Shown: one piece after another, positions 1 through 10,400 of the stretch | Position numbering within the stretch: position 1 is the first letter of the stretch | Layout: the number at the start of each line of letters is the position of its first letter | NCBI GenBank assembly: GCA_025558095.1 | Contig: JAIVFI010000028.1 | Span: forward strand, 310,001 to 374,000 | Source of the DNA: Hyaloraphidium curvatum | Taxonomy: Eukaryota; Monoblepharomycota; Hyaloraphidiomycetes; Hyaloraphidiales; Hyaloraphidiaceae | Reading direction: 5' to 3' | Length of the DNA stretch: 64,000 bases | Position numbers and translations under genes: made by a program | Notes under the pieces: generated by a model | The model's input: the letters and a program-made list of their open reading frames with translations, nothing else | Databases searched by the model: none | Told to the model about the DNA's origin: nothing

Positions 1-87
1 ATGGGAACGGCTCCCGTCATGAAGGCGGTCGGGGTATACGATGTTATTCTCAAGACCGTCCTTTCGAAGTAGGCTCTAGCAGTTCTA

Positions 88-1295
88 TCAATCCACTCCT
101 CGATCGAACTCGTCCGGTTTGGCAGCGCTGTCCGCGACGACGTAGCTGTCCAGCTTGTGATAAGCCGGCCAGCTGCTTCCCGTCCTACTGGCCGCGCGAA
201 TCCTGACGTCGCACTTGGGAACATACAGGTGGCGGAGGTACGGGCTGTCTGTAACCGTCTTTCTGAACATCTCCATCTTGGCCGTGTCAGACCCGCCCTT
301 TCTCCAGGTTCCCGCAAAACGATGTTCGACCTTTGCCATCTGAAGAGGATGTCTGGTAAGAATCGATGATGGAAACCTCGATTCTCACTCACCGGATCGG
401 ACGTGAACTGGCTTCCCATGTGCCCGACGCCGGGTGAGAAGCCAGTGATGGGAAAGACGGCCACAGAGCCGCCCTCAGGGCCGTTGTCCACGAAGGTGAT
501 GTCGGTCCGATTCAGGATGTTGCGCCACGAGAATTTGTGGTCCTTCAGAAACGCGTGAAGCTGATCGGTGAACATAACCGGGCCCCCGGTGTGGAGCACG
601 GCCCGTTCCGACTTCATGTAGGCCGCGTCACCCAGCTTCAAGCGCAAACGCCTGACCGACTCCGCGACAACGCGTTCCATGAACTGGCTACCTGGAGCTG
701 AAGCGATGGTCCACTGGCAAATGTGGAGCTTCCGCGGGTATATCTGGTCCCAGTTCGACATGAGCGAACCATCGGTTTCCACGCCAACGACGACTTCGAC
801 CTCGCCCCATCCCTGGGGAAACCACTTTTCGGCGGGCTTTAGGCACTTGGTGTCCACGTCCGAATAGATGCCCCCGTACGTTGCTAGCAAAAGATACCGG
901 GACAGATCCGCCCTGTAGATGGGGTGCGGAAGGGCCTCCCAAAGGTCCAGGATGTCCGGGTGCTTCTGCGCGACGAAGCGGTCGATCTCCGAGTCCGTCC
1001 AGAGGATGTACGTGTAGTCCGTGTTCAGCTTCTGGAACGATACGATGCTCTCAAGCACCTTGATGGGTGCCTTGGCGAAATCGGTGTCCTTCCAGGACTG
1101 GTGGATCACACGCGGGATCCTGCGGCGGTCTCCCTGAGCCCGTTGTTCCAAATGCTGCCTCAACGCGTTCTCGGCAACCTCCAGCGCCGTGAGGTACCGA
1201 TGGCAGACGGGTCGCGGCAGGAGGTACTCCCGCACGGCAAGCGAGAGGAGGGCGAGTCCGGTCACGAGCAAGGCGTAAGAGCGCCACGAAGGCAT
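88..1295 (-). CDS. Och1-like alpha-1,6-mannosyltransferase (GT32)
   Basis: Two exons, 1295-393 and 339-88, joined over a 53-base GTGAGT...CAG intron, give 384 residues. Residues 5-20 form a hydrophobic segment right after the start, as in a type II Golgi membrane protein. The motif IPRVIHQSWK follows at about residue 55, then YRADLSRYLLLATYGGIYSD with the DxD metal-binding site (SDVDTKC) at about 125. These are the hallmarks of fungal OCH1/HOC1 enzymes that add alpha-1,6-mannose to N-glycan cores in the Golgi using GDP-mannose. The second exon (VEHRFAGTWR) matches the usual end of the family. If unspliced, exon 1 stays open to the window's left edge in a nonsense frame, which favours the intron. 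The family has several paralogues per fungus, so the exact linkage made is not certain. Confidence 0.88.
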
Positions 1296-2021
1296 CGCGA
1301 GGACCGGCTCGAAGGACGACTCTACGTCGGAAGTCGCCGCGTGCGCGAGGTGTCCAACGTGTCCCTCATCCAGCGCGCCGAAGTCACCTCGGCCACCACG
1401 CGAAGTCCGAAGCCACAACGCGCAGCCACGCCGCCAGCCAATACTAGCTAAAGGAATGAGGTGCCGAAAATCGCCGCTCAGGCCCGATCGGGCACGATCA
1501 CTACTTGAGGCGGCGCCGCTCAGCTCAGCTACATCATCCACCCGGCCCCAAGCCAAAGTGGGCATCAAACCTGATCAATGGGGCGTCTTCCTGCTTGCAA
1601 AAGCTGGGCTAGTTGATCAGATTTGATGCGGTCGTTGCCCTGACCTCCGATACGCCGCAATCTGGCTTCCGATCGCGGCTTCCGCGGCGATCCGGAGTCG
1701 CAACTCCAGGCGTTCTGCCGGACGTCCCAGTCTCCCCCTATCACTTGAACATGTATCCATCCAAGGTTTTGGGCGGAATCGGGGGGGGCTGGCCCGAATG
1801 CGGCATTGTTATGGGTTCATGGGTGCCAATGGGTGCACATCCCTCCGAGTCGGGACCCATTATCGCGGGCGTGCGCAACGCCATCTTCTCTGCACGATAT
1901 TCGGAAGCGAGCAGACAGGCCCCGAGTGCCCTCATTCTCCCCCAGATCGGTTAGCAGATCGTGTCCGACCCGTTCCGCCCCTTCCTGCGCCAGCTGAACG
2001 TCCGCGGCGACCCCAGGAAAG
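1296..2021. other. Intergenic region between divergent genes
   Basis: These 726 bases separate the divergent Och1-like and CHRD genes and must hold both promoters. I see no convincing coding frame, tRNA or repeat. The short reading frames here have no recognisable content. A G-run lies near 1780-1787. Confidence 0.5.
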
Positions 2022-3386
2022 ATGTGCCGCACCACCGTTTTCGCCACCGTCGGCCTTCTACTCGTCCTGCTCGCCGCGTCCGCGAGCGCCCATACTGTCG
2101 TATGGTATGTCCCTCTTCTCGGCTCGTCGCAGGTGGTGAGTTCCTCGCGATCCTGGTACTCATGTTGCCCGTCTGACGCTTGTATGTGTAGCCCCCAGTC
2201 ACCACCACGTCCATCGGCGCCTCCTACGTCATCGTGGACGACATAGAGAACACCGTCAAGGTCATGCTGGATCTTTCGATGGCCGCCGGCGCCAACGTGA
2301 CTGCGGCGCACCTTCACGACGGCACTGCCGACACCAACGGTCCCATCTTGCTCACCATCGTGGGCTCGTAAGTACTGCCATGGGCCTCGCGGCTCGCCGT
2401 TCTCTAATCCCCGTCCACAACAGGCCCACCACCGAAACCGCCCTTGAGGCCAATTTCTCCAGCGTGGCGCCCCAAACCATCCGGCGAATCAACAACGCCC
2501 AAGCGTACGTCAATGTACAAACGGCCGCAAACCCGAACGGCGAGATCCGCGGTCAGCTCAGCCGCACGACCTCCCTCTCGACCGGCGGCGACCGTTACAA
2601 AAACGCGTATGTGGCTACCCTGTCGGGGTCGTCGCAGGTCCCACCTGTCGCCACCACGAGCGCGGGCTACGCCTACATGACGGTCAGTTGCTTAATGCAA
2701 CCTGATCTGGTCGACTGTGTCTGATGATGACCCCACGCCTCATCAGTACAACGAGACGACCGGCAACATCACGGCGCTGGTTACCACCAACATCGCATCC
2801 ATCACGGCCTCCCACATTCAGGAGGGTAAGGCGTGAGTACCGCGCCCGAGGCCGTTCGCTTCGCATGAACGTTACATGTATTCCTTTTCTTCAGCAACGA
2901 AACCGGCCCCGTCCTCGTGACACTTTCCGGCGCCGTCACTGGCGGCGTCATCAATGCCGTGGGTTCAATTTGGGAGGACATTTCTAAGCGAGCTCATCAC
3001 CTGTCCTATTCGTTAGGTTGTTCCCGCCACAAACGCGACCATGGAAGAGGTTAAAGAGGAGCACGCCTACGTGGTATGCTAGCGCTGCTCGCTCCTGCTC
3101 TCTGCTTTTTCACTGATGCTGCCATCTCCAGAACGTCCAGACCGCTGCCAACCCCAACGGCGAGATCCGTGGCACACTCAAGCCGATCGCCGAGGTCGTG
3201 GGCATTGGTGCCGGGGGCGACGATGACCACCACGACCACGACCATGGCTCGAGCAAGACGACCGTTACCGCGACGGGCACCGCCATGATGACCACGTCGA
3301 GGCCCTCGTCGGCGGAACGCAAGAACTCACAAGCTATCGCGGCCATCGGCGCGGCCGCGGCCCTTGCCATCTCTCTGATGGCGTAA
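2022..3386 (+). CDS. Secreted protein with two CHRD domains
   Basis: Seven exons: 2022-2135, 2192-2367, 2424-2682, 2747-2832, 2895-2958, 3017-3073, 3132-3386. All junctions are GT-AG and in phase, giving 336 residues. The N-terminus (MCRTTVFATVGLLLVLLAAS) is a signal peptide. Two CHRD (chordin-type) domains follow. Each opens with LxGSSQVPPV, carries a histidine-containing middle stretch, and closes with AYVNVQTAANPNGEIRG. After the second repeat comes a His/Asp-rich stretch (DDDHHDHDHG), a Ser/Thr-rich stretch, and a hydrophobic C-terminus (AIAAIGAAAALAISLMA) resembling a GPI-anchor signal. CHRD domains in microbes are extracellular and of poorly known function. The His/Asp stretch could bind metal ions; that is inference. 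The two domains look like an internal duplication. Confidence 0.85.
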
Positions 3387-3473
3387 TGACAAGGCAACGA
3401 GCAACATGCTAGACAAAGAAAGAGATCGACGACGGCTTCCGTAGTCTATCTGCGATCCAATGTCTGATCATCT

Positions 3474-4307
3474 CTACAATCTCGGCGCTTCCCGTCCTTC
3501 CATCCGCCTCCAGCACTCCTCAAGGACGCGGTCCAGCACCGGACCGCCGAGAACAAACACGCAGTCGAGCTCGGCATATGCCGCCGACCGCGCCGATTCG
3601 TCCGTCTCGTTCTCCTCGAGTACACGGTCGTAAAGCCCGCCGCGGAGCGTAATTTTCCTCCGCAGCTGCACCTTGCCGTCCTTTCCCCTACCGTCCTCGC
3701 AGCCCACCATCACGACGCGAAAGAACGTGGTCGAGGGCGAAGGCAGCCCTTTGCGGTACGACACAGAGAGCGAGACCGTACGGTAGCCTGGATGCTCGAA
3801 AGCCGGCCCGCCCGGTTTCTTCTGCAGCTGCTGCCCAGGTTCGGCCATGTTCATCCGGCAAAAGATGCTGTTGCTGACCACCGTCGCCATGGAATCCAGG
3901 ACGGTAGCAACAGCGCCGCCATGGATGTGACCGGGAGGGCCGCGAGCAGCCTCGGTAAAGTGGGCCAGCCCTTCCAGGACCGGCAGCGGGCCCGATTTCG
4001 GCCAGGTCCAGTACGGATTGAAGGTGCTGTAGTTCCACGAGCCGAACCCGGCCGTCTGCGAAGCAAGGAACGGACTTGCTGGCCTCGCAAAGTACAGGAA
4101 GGCGAATCTGTCCGGCGAAACGAAGGCCTGCGTCGGTCCGGTCGGTTCGTCCCGCAGGTTCCAGAGCGGAACAAGGCCAGATTCCAGCACGGCCGAGAGC
4201 AGCGGCCCGTCGGGGACCCCGGAAGTTCCTTCCCGCTGCTGGCGCACCATCGCGGCTTTGCTCGCGCCGGAGTCCATCGCGATCTGACTTCGAGTGGAGA
4301 TCTTCAA
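3474..4307 (-). CDS. Hotdog-fold acyl-CoA thioesterase-like protein
   Basis: One exon, 277 residues. The segment GPPGHIHGGAVATVLDSMAT at about residues 125-144 is the signature of the PaaI/4HBT hotdog-fold thioesterases: the HGGAxxxxxD helix holds the catalytic acid and shapes the acyl-CoA site. The rest aligns by eye with THEM4/UPF0644-type proteins, with a WPxS-containing loop before the helix and the strand TVSLSVSYRKGLP after it. These enzymes hydrolyse acyl-CoA thioesters in the cytosol or mitochondria. The substrate cannot be told. An in-frame ATG also lies at codon 11, so the start may be internal. The 3' end lies 87 bases beyond the CHRD gene's stop, in convergent orientation. Confidence 0.75.
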   Translation of the reverse strand: MKISTRSQIAMDSGASKAAMVRQQREGTSGVPDGPLLSAVLESGLVPLWNLRDEPTGPTQAFVSPDRFAFLYFARPASPFLASQTAGFGSWNYSTFNPYWTWPKSGPLPVLEGLAHFTEAARGPPGHIHGGAVATVLDSMATVVSNSIFCRMNMAEPGQQLQKKPGGPAFEHPGYRTVSLSVSYRKGLPSPSTTFFRVVMVGCEDGRGKDGKVQLRRKITLRGGLYDRVLEENETDESARSAAYAELDCVFVLGGPVLDRVLEECWRRMEGREAPRL

Positions 4308-4538
4308 AGAGTAGGATTTGTAGGAGATGAGCGGCTCCCCCGCTTCACGAACGGCGGCCCGAAGTGTTTGCCACTTTGTGCTGATCGGCGTTGCAACGCT
4401 CCCGATACAAATCCCGGCGTCGCTGTTCGAGCCGTTTCAAGCGCATCGCAGTCGAACTGCTGTGCAGGCTACTCGGAGCATTCCTAGCTCGGTCTCTCTT
4501 ACTGCGGATTCAGTGATTCGCCCTTTGGTCTCTCCGCA

Positions 4539-5513
4539 ATGTCTCCCAAGAACGCGGACCCCGCCGCGGCTGCTGCCGCGATGGATAAGAGCCTCGAGGC
4601 CGCAGTGCCCTACTCGCAACGCTGGCGCACCGTCAACGCGTGGACGCATCCGATCCTCTCTCTCATGGCGCGGTTCAACGGCACTCTCCCTGCGCCGGAC
4701 GGGGTCACGAGCACCAACATCGAGGAAGGCGCCGCGCGCATCCGGCTCCACGTTCCCGACAAGTTGTCGTGCCCTGCACCGGGCTCGGCCATCCTGCATA
4801 TCCATGGCGGAGGGATGATCATGGGATCTCCCGAGGCCAACGACATAAACGCGGGTGGGATGGCCCGGGCGCTCGGGATCCCCGTCATTGCGGCCCGGTA
4901 CCGCCTTGCGCCGACGAGCAAGCACCCCTCTGCGCTGGATGATTGCGCTGCCGCGTGGGCGTGGCTGCAGGCCAACGCCGCCAAGCTCGGTATCGACCCT
5001 CGCCGAGTGGCCGTGACGGGCGATTCCGCGGGAGGCCTGCTGACGGCCGCGCTGTGCCAACGGCTGCGCGACGAAGGAGGCGTGCAGCCCGCCGCGCAGG
5101 TCCTCAATGCCCCCATGCTGGACGACCGCACGGCCGTGCGCGAGGACTTCACGGGGATCAAGCACGCCGTCTGGAACAACTCCAGTAATTACTACGGATG
5201 GGCGAGTCACCTGGGTCAGGAGCCCGGCCTGCCGACGGCGCCCAAGTACGGCGTGCCCGCTAGGTGCGAGGATCTCCGCGGGCTGCCGCCTACCTGGATC
5301 GGGGTAGGGTCGGCCGACATTTTCCACGATGAGGATGTCGAGTACGGCAGGAGGCTGAAGGAGGCGGGCGTCGAGGTCGAGGAGGTCATCGTGCCGGGCG
5401 CGTTCCACGGCTTCGAGTTTGCAGGCCGCCACCCGCTCGTCCAGCAGTTCAACAGCGCCAAGCGGGCGTACTTCAGGAAGAAGCTCGGCATCCCGGACCG
5501 TGCGAAGCTGTAA
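4539..5513 (+). CDS. Alpha/beta hydrolase, hormone-sensitive-lipase family esterase
   Basis: One exon, 324 residues. It has the HSL-family oxyanion-hole motif HIHGGGMIMGS at about residue 87 and the nucleophile elbow VTGDSAGGLL at about 155, with Ser as nucleophile. The acid and base are in GSADIFHDED and PGAFHGFEF near residues 265 and 290. All triad elements are present. HSL-type enzymes hydrolyse short-chain esters or lactones. No signal peptide is seen, so it should be cytosolic. The intronless structure and the closeness to bacterial HSL esterases could reflect acquisition from bacteria, but this was not tested and many fungi have such genes. It starts 232 bases from the divergent thioesterase start. 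Confidence 0.88.
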   Translation: MSPKNADPAAAAAAMDKSLEAAVPYSQRWRTVNAWTHPILSLMARFNGTLPAPDGVTSTNIEEGAARIRLHVPDKLSCPAPGSAILHIHGGGMIMGSPEANDINAGGMARALGIPVIAARYRLAPTSKHPSALDDCAAAWAWLQANAAKLGIDPRRVAVTGDSAGGLLTAALCQRLRDEGGVQPAAQVLNAPMLDDRTAVREDFTGIKHAVWNNSSNYYGWASHLGQEPGLPTAPKYGVPARCEDLRGLPPTWIGVGSADIFHDEDVEYGRRLKEAGVEVEEVIVPGAFHGFEFAGRHPLVQQFNSAKRAYFRKKLGIPDRAKL

Positions 5514-5686
5514 CAGGCGGCTTCTATGAGAGTCGAATGATGCATGTTGGATGGGTTTAGACGAGATCATCAGATGGTGTGTATTTTGGATGGCAACGAT
5601 GCATTGAACCAGGTTGATCCGCGTGGAGGAAGGTGCTGGAAAGTGATCCGCGTGTTGCATCCCTCCGTCCACGGTAGCCCATTCGC

Positions 5687-6566
5687 ATGAGCGAGGCCGC
5701 GGCCGTGCCCGACGTAGTTGTTGCCACGCGTGTGCACCGGCTCAACTCGCCCGGCCGCGGCGTGGCGCCGGTCGACGCGTCGCTGCCGCGGGACCTTTCT
5801 GCGCTGCTCTCCGCGCGGAGCCACGCGGCGGCGCTGCTCGTCGCGTTCGACGCGGAGGACGCGCCGCTGGCGGCCGCGGTCGCCGAGTTCTGCCGCGGCG
5901 CGGGCGGCTTCGCGCGCGGCGTCGGCGTGCGGCCGTGGGGCGCCTTCGTGCCCGCGCTGAACGCGCTCGTCGCCGACGCAGCCCGGTGTGTGCCGCGGCC
6001 CCGCTTCCTGCTGCTACGCTCGGCCGAGGCGGGATGTACCGACGGCGATGCGGCGGCGCTGCGGCGGGCGGCCGACGGCGCGCTGGTGGCAGGCAAGCGG
6101 CTGCAGGGACACGACTTTCGCGGAACCGAGCCCGGCGTGCCCGTCCGCGTGGAACTGACCGGCACCACGGTGCCGTGGAACACGCTGGCTATGTGGGACC
6201 TGGATAAGCTGGCCCTGACGGGCTTCCTGCTCGCGTCGGAGGGGCTGGCCCCCGGGACGCGGGGAGGCGTCGAGGAGGCGGCCGTGGTCGCGCTCCACCA
6301 AAGACTCTGGCCTGATAGATCGGCTGCACGGCTCGTCGACATTCCCGGCGACGAGTCGTGGAGGACGGATTGGTGGGCAGGCTGTGGCGTGGGCTGTTGG
6401 AAGGCTGGACGGGCGAAACTGACCATCCCGCTTCCATAGGGCCGATCCGGACCGGCAGAACTGGCAGAGGGAGAAGATGGCGAGCAAAGTGGAGCGGCCG
6501 GCAGCCCAGTTGCGGCTGCTTGGGCTCGAGGGCCAGGGGTTCGTGGAACACATCTCTTTGTCCTGA
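5687..6566 (+). CDS. Unrecognised two-exon protein, possibly GT-A fold
   Basis: Exons 5687-6372 and 6440-6566 are joined by a 67-base intron (GTGGGC...CATAG), giving 270 residues. Without splicing the frame ends in a short unrelated tail (CGVGCWKAGR). With splicing it continues smoothly as WADPDRQNWQREKMASKVER and ends in a leucine-rich stretch. The protein begins with a strand-like VVVATRVHRL, has FVPALNALVADAA and RFLLLRSAEA mid-way, and a conserved-looking PWNTLAMWDLDKLALTGF. This layout recalls nucleotide-sugar transferase-like proteins, but I see no DxD and will not assign a reaction. No signal or membrane segment is visible. The alternative is an orphan cytosolic protein. Confidence 0.6.
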
Positions 6567-7266
6567 TACCCAGATACGTACGATCGACAGCGACTTTCTT
6601 GGGCGTTTCCCGTCCACCTGATTCGGCTGCTTGGAATGTGCTCCCGATCACTCGTCTCCGCGATCGGGCTAGGCGAACGCCGGTAGTTCCGAGCGAGACG
6701 AGCCCAACAGCGCGCAGGTCCGATCACAGTGGCACCAAACTACATCATCCGAGGTGTCCTGCGCGGGCTACGATGCCGTCACCACCGAATGAATAACGCG
6801 GCCGGCAAGCCGGCAATTCCATTCGCGCGGTCGCGGCCGCCGTTCCGTCTCCGACGCGCGGGCCCGGCTCGGGATCGCGCCCGAGCACCGCGGCCATGTC
6901 ACGCCGTGGGGGCCGCTCAGGCGCCGCCAATGCCCCGGACCGCGATGCTGTGATCATGGGGGAAAGCGCCGAGCCTGCGCCCGCCATTTCGAGGAGCGGA
7001 TCGGGGCAATTCGCGGGGTCGGACGCGTTGAGCGGCGCCGCGGCGGAGCCCATCTTTCGGACGGAGCCGGCGGTGGTATCCTCGCGGGATTCATTGGGAT
7101 CTGACGCCGGGCAGTACTTTCGGAGGACTGCACCATCGCCCTGGGGTCTCCCTTCGGCGCCGGTGTTGGCGCGGCGGTTGGAGGAGGCACTCCTACCCGC
7201 AACCCCGGTCGTCGTCGCGGACGGCGGGTCTGCGGGCCCATTTTCGGCCGAACCGAAGCCGCCCAA
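6567..7266. other. Region without a confident gene
   Basis: This 700-base stretch is open in one plus frame from 6896, but the translation up to 7266 is low-complexity (Ala, Pro, Ser, Gly) and looks non-coding. A 323-codon minus-strand frame (7716-6745) crosses it and is also compositionally unlike protein. It probably holds the 5' region of the small membrane ORF that follows. Confidence 0.4.
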
Positions 7267-7582
7267 CATGGCAGAATTGCATTCCACTGTGCAGAAGGAG
7301 GCTGCGGCCTCCGGCTCCCCCACGGCCTCCCTGGCCGTGGCCCTTGCGCTCATGGCCCTTGTCCCGCTCCTCCCCTCCCTCACCTTCCTCGCGGCCGGCC
7401 GGCCTGCGGCCTCCTTCGGCGCCTTCTTGCTCGTCGCGAGCGCCGCCGCGGCGATCGTGAGGGTGCCCGCGGCGCGGAGGGTCGCTGTGCGGTGGATCGT
7501 CTGGGCGCTGGTGACCGCGTACGTCGTGTTCCTGGACCTCGCGGACCTCGTGGAGTGGTGCTTCGGCGCCAAGCCTCCGTGA
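7267..7582 (+). CDS. Small hydrophobic hypothetical membrane protein
   Basis: From the in-frame ATG at 7267 the frame gives 104 residues. There are three hydrophobic stretches: around residues 18-37 (ASLAVALALMALVPLLP), 42-58 (FGAFLLVASAAAAIV) and 69-88 (VRWIVWALVTAYVVFLDLA). The last is followed by DLVEWCFGAK. A longer form starting at 6896 is possible but adds only low-complexity sequence. I do not recognise the family. The hydrophobic pattern and charged loops argue for a real integral membrane protein, but GC-rich DNA readily makes such frames by chance. Confidence 0.4.
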
Positions 7583-8063
7583 TGCAACGGCTCTATCATG
7601 GCGTTGCTTTTCCTTCTGAAGACAATGGCTTCATCCCCGCCGATGCAAGTCGATGGGACCAGCGGAGCGGAGTCAACAGCTGAGATCGGACGGCCCGTCG
7701 ACCGCGCCACCTTCAATTAGAGCGGCTGACGTAGTGAGGCCTACCAAGGCCTCGTACTGCTGCTGCATGGGGGGCCGAAGGACGCGGAAACGGTGTCCTT
7801 GAAGGCCCTTCATTGGCCGTTGCCGGAACGGATCGAAGTTGTTCACTATCAATAGGTTCTATGCATCCTTGTGGCGGCAGCAGGAAGGAGTAAAGCATGA
7901 AAGCGCCGGCGATGAGCGATGAGCGGTGCTGGCGCCTCCCTTCGTCATCCTGGCTGGCTGACAGGCAGGCGGAACTTTCCGACGACGCGTCCGAACTTCT
8001 GCCGCAAAAACAGCAAACGGCTCTTTGAAGCGCGCCTCTCGTTTGCGCGGACACACTCCCGGA

Positions 8064-10309
8064 ATGGAGCGCTTCAGGCTCGGCCGCAAGGCGGCAAAGG
8101 ACCCGGCGCCCCCCATCGAGGTCGATGCGAAATGGGCTATCGGCACCAAGGCCGCCGAGGCCATGGAGCCCCAGGAGGCAATCGCGCTCATGAAGAGGCG
8201 CGCTGCGGAGCTCAACGGTAGCGCCGTCGATGCCGAGGTGCCCAACGGTGGGGTCCCGGCTGCTGGGGAAGCCGAACTCGAGGTGGAGTCGGCGGGAGGC
8301 TCGGCCGACACGGTCGGCGTGGCAACCGACGTGGCATCGGCGCCAGGAGCGCCAGGAGCGCAAAGTATTCCACTCCCTGGGGAGGAACTGCCGGCGGACG
8401 CGACTCTGCGGGTGCGGACCGTTGATCCGGGGACGTCCGGCATCTCCGGATCCGGTTCTTTCGTTGTCGCCATGGACGGCGGCCCTCCTCCGCCGTCCCA
8501 GACGGAACGTACCCTTGGCCAGATCACCGGCACCCGCCAGCGCAGGATGCGCACACGCCCGTGGACAAGGCGGGCCCCGAACCTGACGCCGGAGGAGTGG
8601 TTGGCCCTGTTCCCCGCGCCGGCGCCGCCCTTTTCCGTCCTCGGCACAGGCGAAGACGAGATCGAGGATCCGGCGGCGGCGCTGAGGGAGGCGAACCCGC
8701 TGACGCGCAAGAGCATCCTCCGCGAAACCGAGAGCTCGAGCATGATGCACTTCATTTTTTCCGTGAGCATCTTCCTGATGCCGTGGAACTCCAAGTGGCT
8801 CGTTCGGAGCGCCCTCTTCTTCCTCTGCTACTTTGGCGTCATCCTCTTCCTCTGGACCTCGAACGGCGGCACCCTCGGCTCCCTCCAGCTCGCCGGCGTC
8901 ACCATCGCCGCGGCCGTCGAGCTCCTCGCGGCCTTTGTCGGCCTCCCCATCGTCCTGGCGACCTTCCGGCGCTTGGAGGAGGCGGCAAAGACGAAATCGG
9001 ACGCCAAAGCCTCGGAGTACGACCTATGGCCCGTGGCCAGCTACGTCCGCTGGTCCGAGCTCGTGCGGAGCTCCTCGTGCTCGCCGACGGACGAGGAGCC
9101 CACGGCGTACAACTCGACCTCGGCGCTGCTGGCCCACGATCCCGAGGACAAGCTGTGCCCGTGCCCGCGGCCGTCGTGCATGGGTTCGCTCGGCGACAGT
9201 TTTGCCCGCCTTCGGCTGCTCCAGGTCGTGACTCACATCGTCGTGCTGGTGAGACCGGGGCACTGGATGGACCTTTGTGCGCCTGCTTATCATCCTTGTA
9301 TTTCAGGGCGTGTACGAGGTCTTTCGTTTCTTCACGCCGCTCTTCACGCTGGGCTCCGCGGCCTGGTGGGGGCTCATGTTGGCCATATTGGCCGGTAGGT
9401 GTCTGGCGGCGCGCTGGACGATGCGCGCGCTCACCGTTGCATGCTGCACCCCCAGTCATAACCGCCTTCGACGAGCAGGTCATGGAGATCCTGGGCACCT
9501 CCAAGCTCACCAACGTCGTCCTGCAGGGCCTCTCGCGCAAGATGCACCGCCGCGCCATGGTCCTCTCCCTCTCGTCCTTCCTGTCGCGGTACCGCCTCGC
9601 GCTCACCGAGGGCGCCGGCTCCGGTGCCGATTCTGGCGAGGAGCTCTACACGCGGCTGCACACGCAGCTCGCGGCCACGTGGAAGGTCGCGTTCCCGTCG
9701 CTCAACATCTGGGTGTCGGTGGCGCTGTTCGGGGCCGTGGTGCAGATCATCGTGCTGCTGATCTACACGGTGGGCGGCCGCGGCGGGTGCGTGCGTGCGG
9801 CGGGGTGCCTGACGGTCGATCTGTTCGCAGGCCACGGGATCCTGCGTGCCGCTGTTCATCATCATGTGGGTCTCCTTGGCGGGCGCGCTTCGCGGCCGAA
9901 AGCTGACTCCCTCGGCTCCCCACGCAGATTTTTCATCCTCACCCTCTACGGCCTGGTCACGGACCTCGTAAACCTGTCCGTCAGCAACGGCCAGATTTCC
10001 GACATCACCGACCTCTACGCGGACGCGCGGCGCATGATCCGCGAGATGATTGTCAAGGCCGAATCCACCCCCGGCGCGGACCCCGGACGGGACGCGGTGC
10101 AGGCCCGCCTCAGGTCGCATGAGGAGTTGCTAGCGTCGTACCTCGAGGTCGGGCGGTTCAAGGCCAGGCTGGGGGGCTACGAGATCGATTTCGGGTTCAC
10201 GCGCAACCTGCTCGTGACCCTGTTCACGGTGGTGATCGGCCTGTACACGCTGCTCAGGGGGAGCGGGCTGTTTGTGACGCTGGAGAGCGTGTGCCCGCCG
10301 AGGCTGTAA
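8064..10309 (+). CDS. Multi-pass membrane protein, candidate gustatory-receptor-like (GRL)
   Basis: Five exons: 8064-9248, 9307-9394, 9456-9790, 9831-9865, 9928-10309, all in phase, giving 674 residues (an earlier ATG is at 8025). A hydrophilic N-terminal part of about 220 residues precedes seven or eight hydrophobic segments, among them WLVRSALFFLCYFGVILFLW, FGAVVQIIVLLIYTV, PLFIIIFFILTLYGL and, near the C-terminus, LLVTLFTVVIGLYTLL. The layout just before the last helix is a cytoplasmic helix, then RFKARLGGYEIDFGFTRNLL, then the helix. This resembles the intracellular loop and TM7 region of animal gustatory receptors and of GRL proteins reported in chytrid fungi. The canonical TYhhhhhQF ending is not present. 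The GRL assignment is by pattern only. What is solid is a polytopic membrane protein with a long soluble N-terminus. Confidence 0.5.
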
Positions 10310-10400
10310 TGGAGGGACAGTTACGAGCCATGTAGCCATGTGGCCATGTATGCAGCGAAGCGCAACAGATGTAATTGCGAAGCAGGAGAAAAGCCGCGCA

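Noticed and set aside
3474-5513. A horizontally acquired pair (hotdog thioesterase and HSL esterase)
   Set aside because: Both are intronless and bacterial-looking, but many fungi carry such genes and no phylogeny could be run.
6745-7716. A 323-codon minus frame
   Set aside because: Its composition is Ala/Arg/Pro/Ser-biased with no motif, and the plus strand has better hydrophobic segments.
8561-9800. A 582-codon plus frame overlapping the candidate GRL gene
   Set aside because: Its N-terminal two-thirds is Arg/His-rich noise; only its 3' part coincides with true receptor exons, reached by splicing from the 8064 frame.
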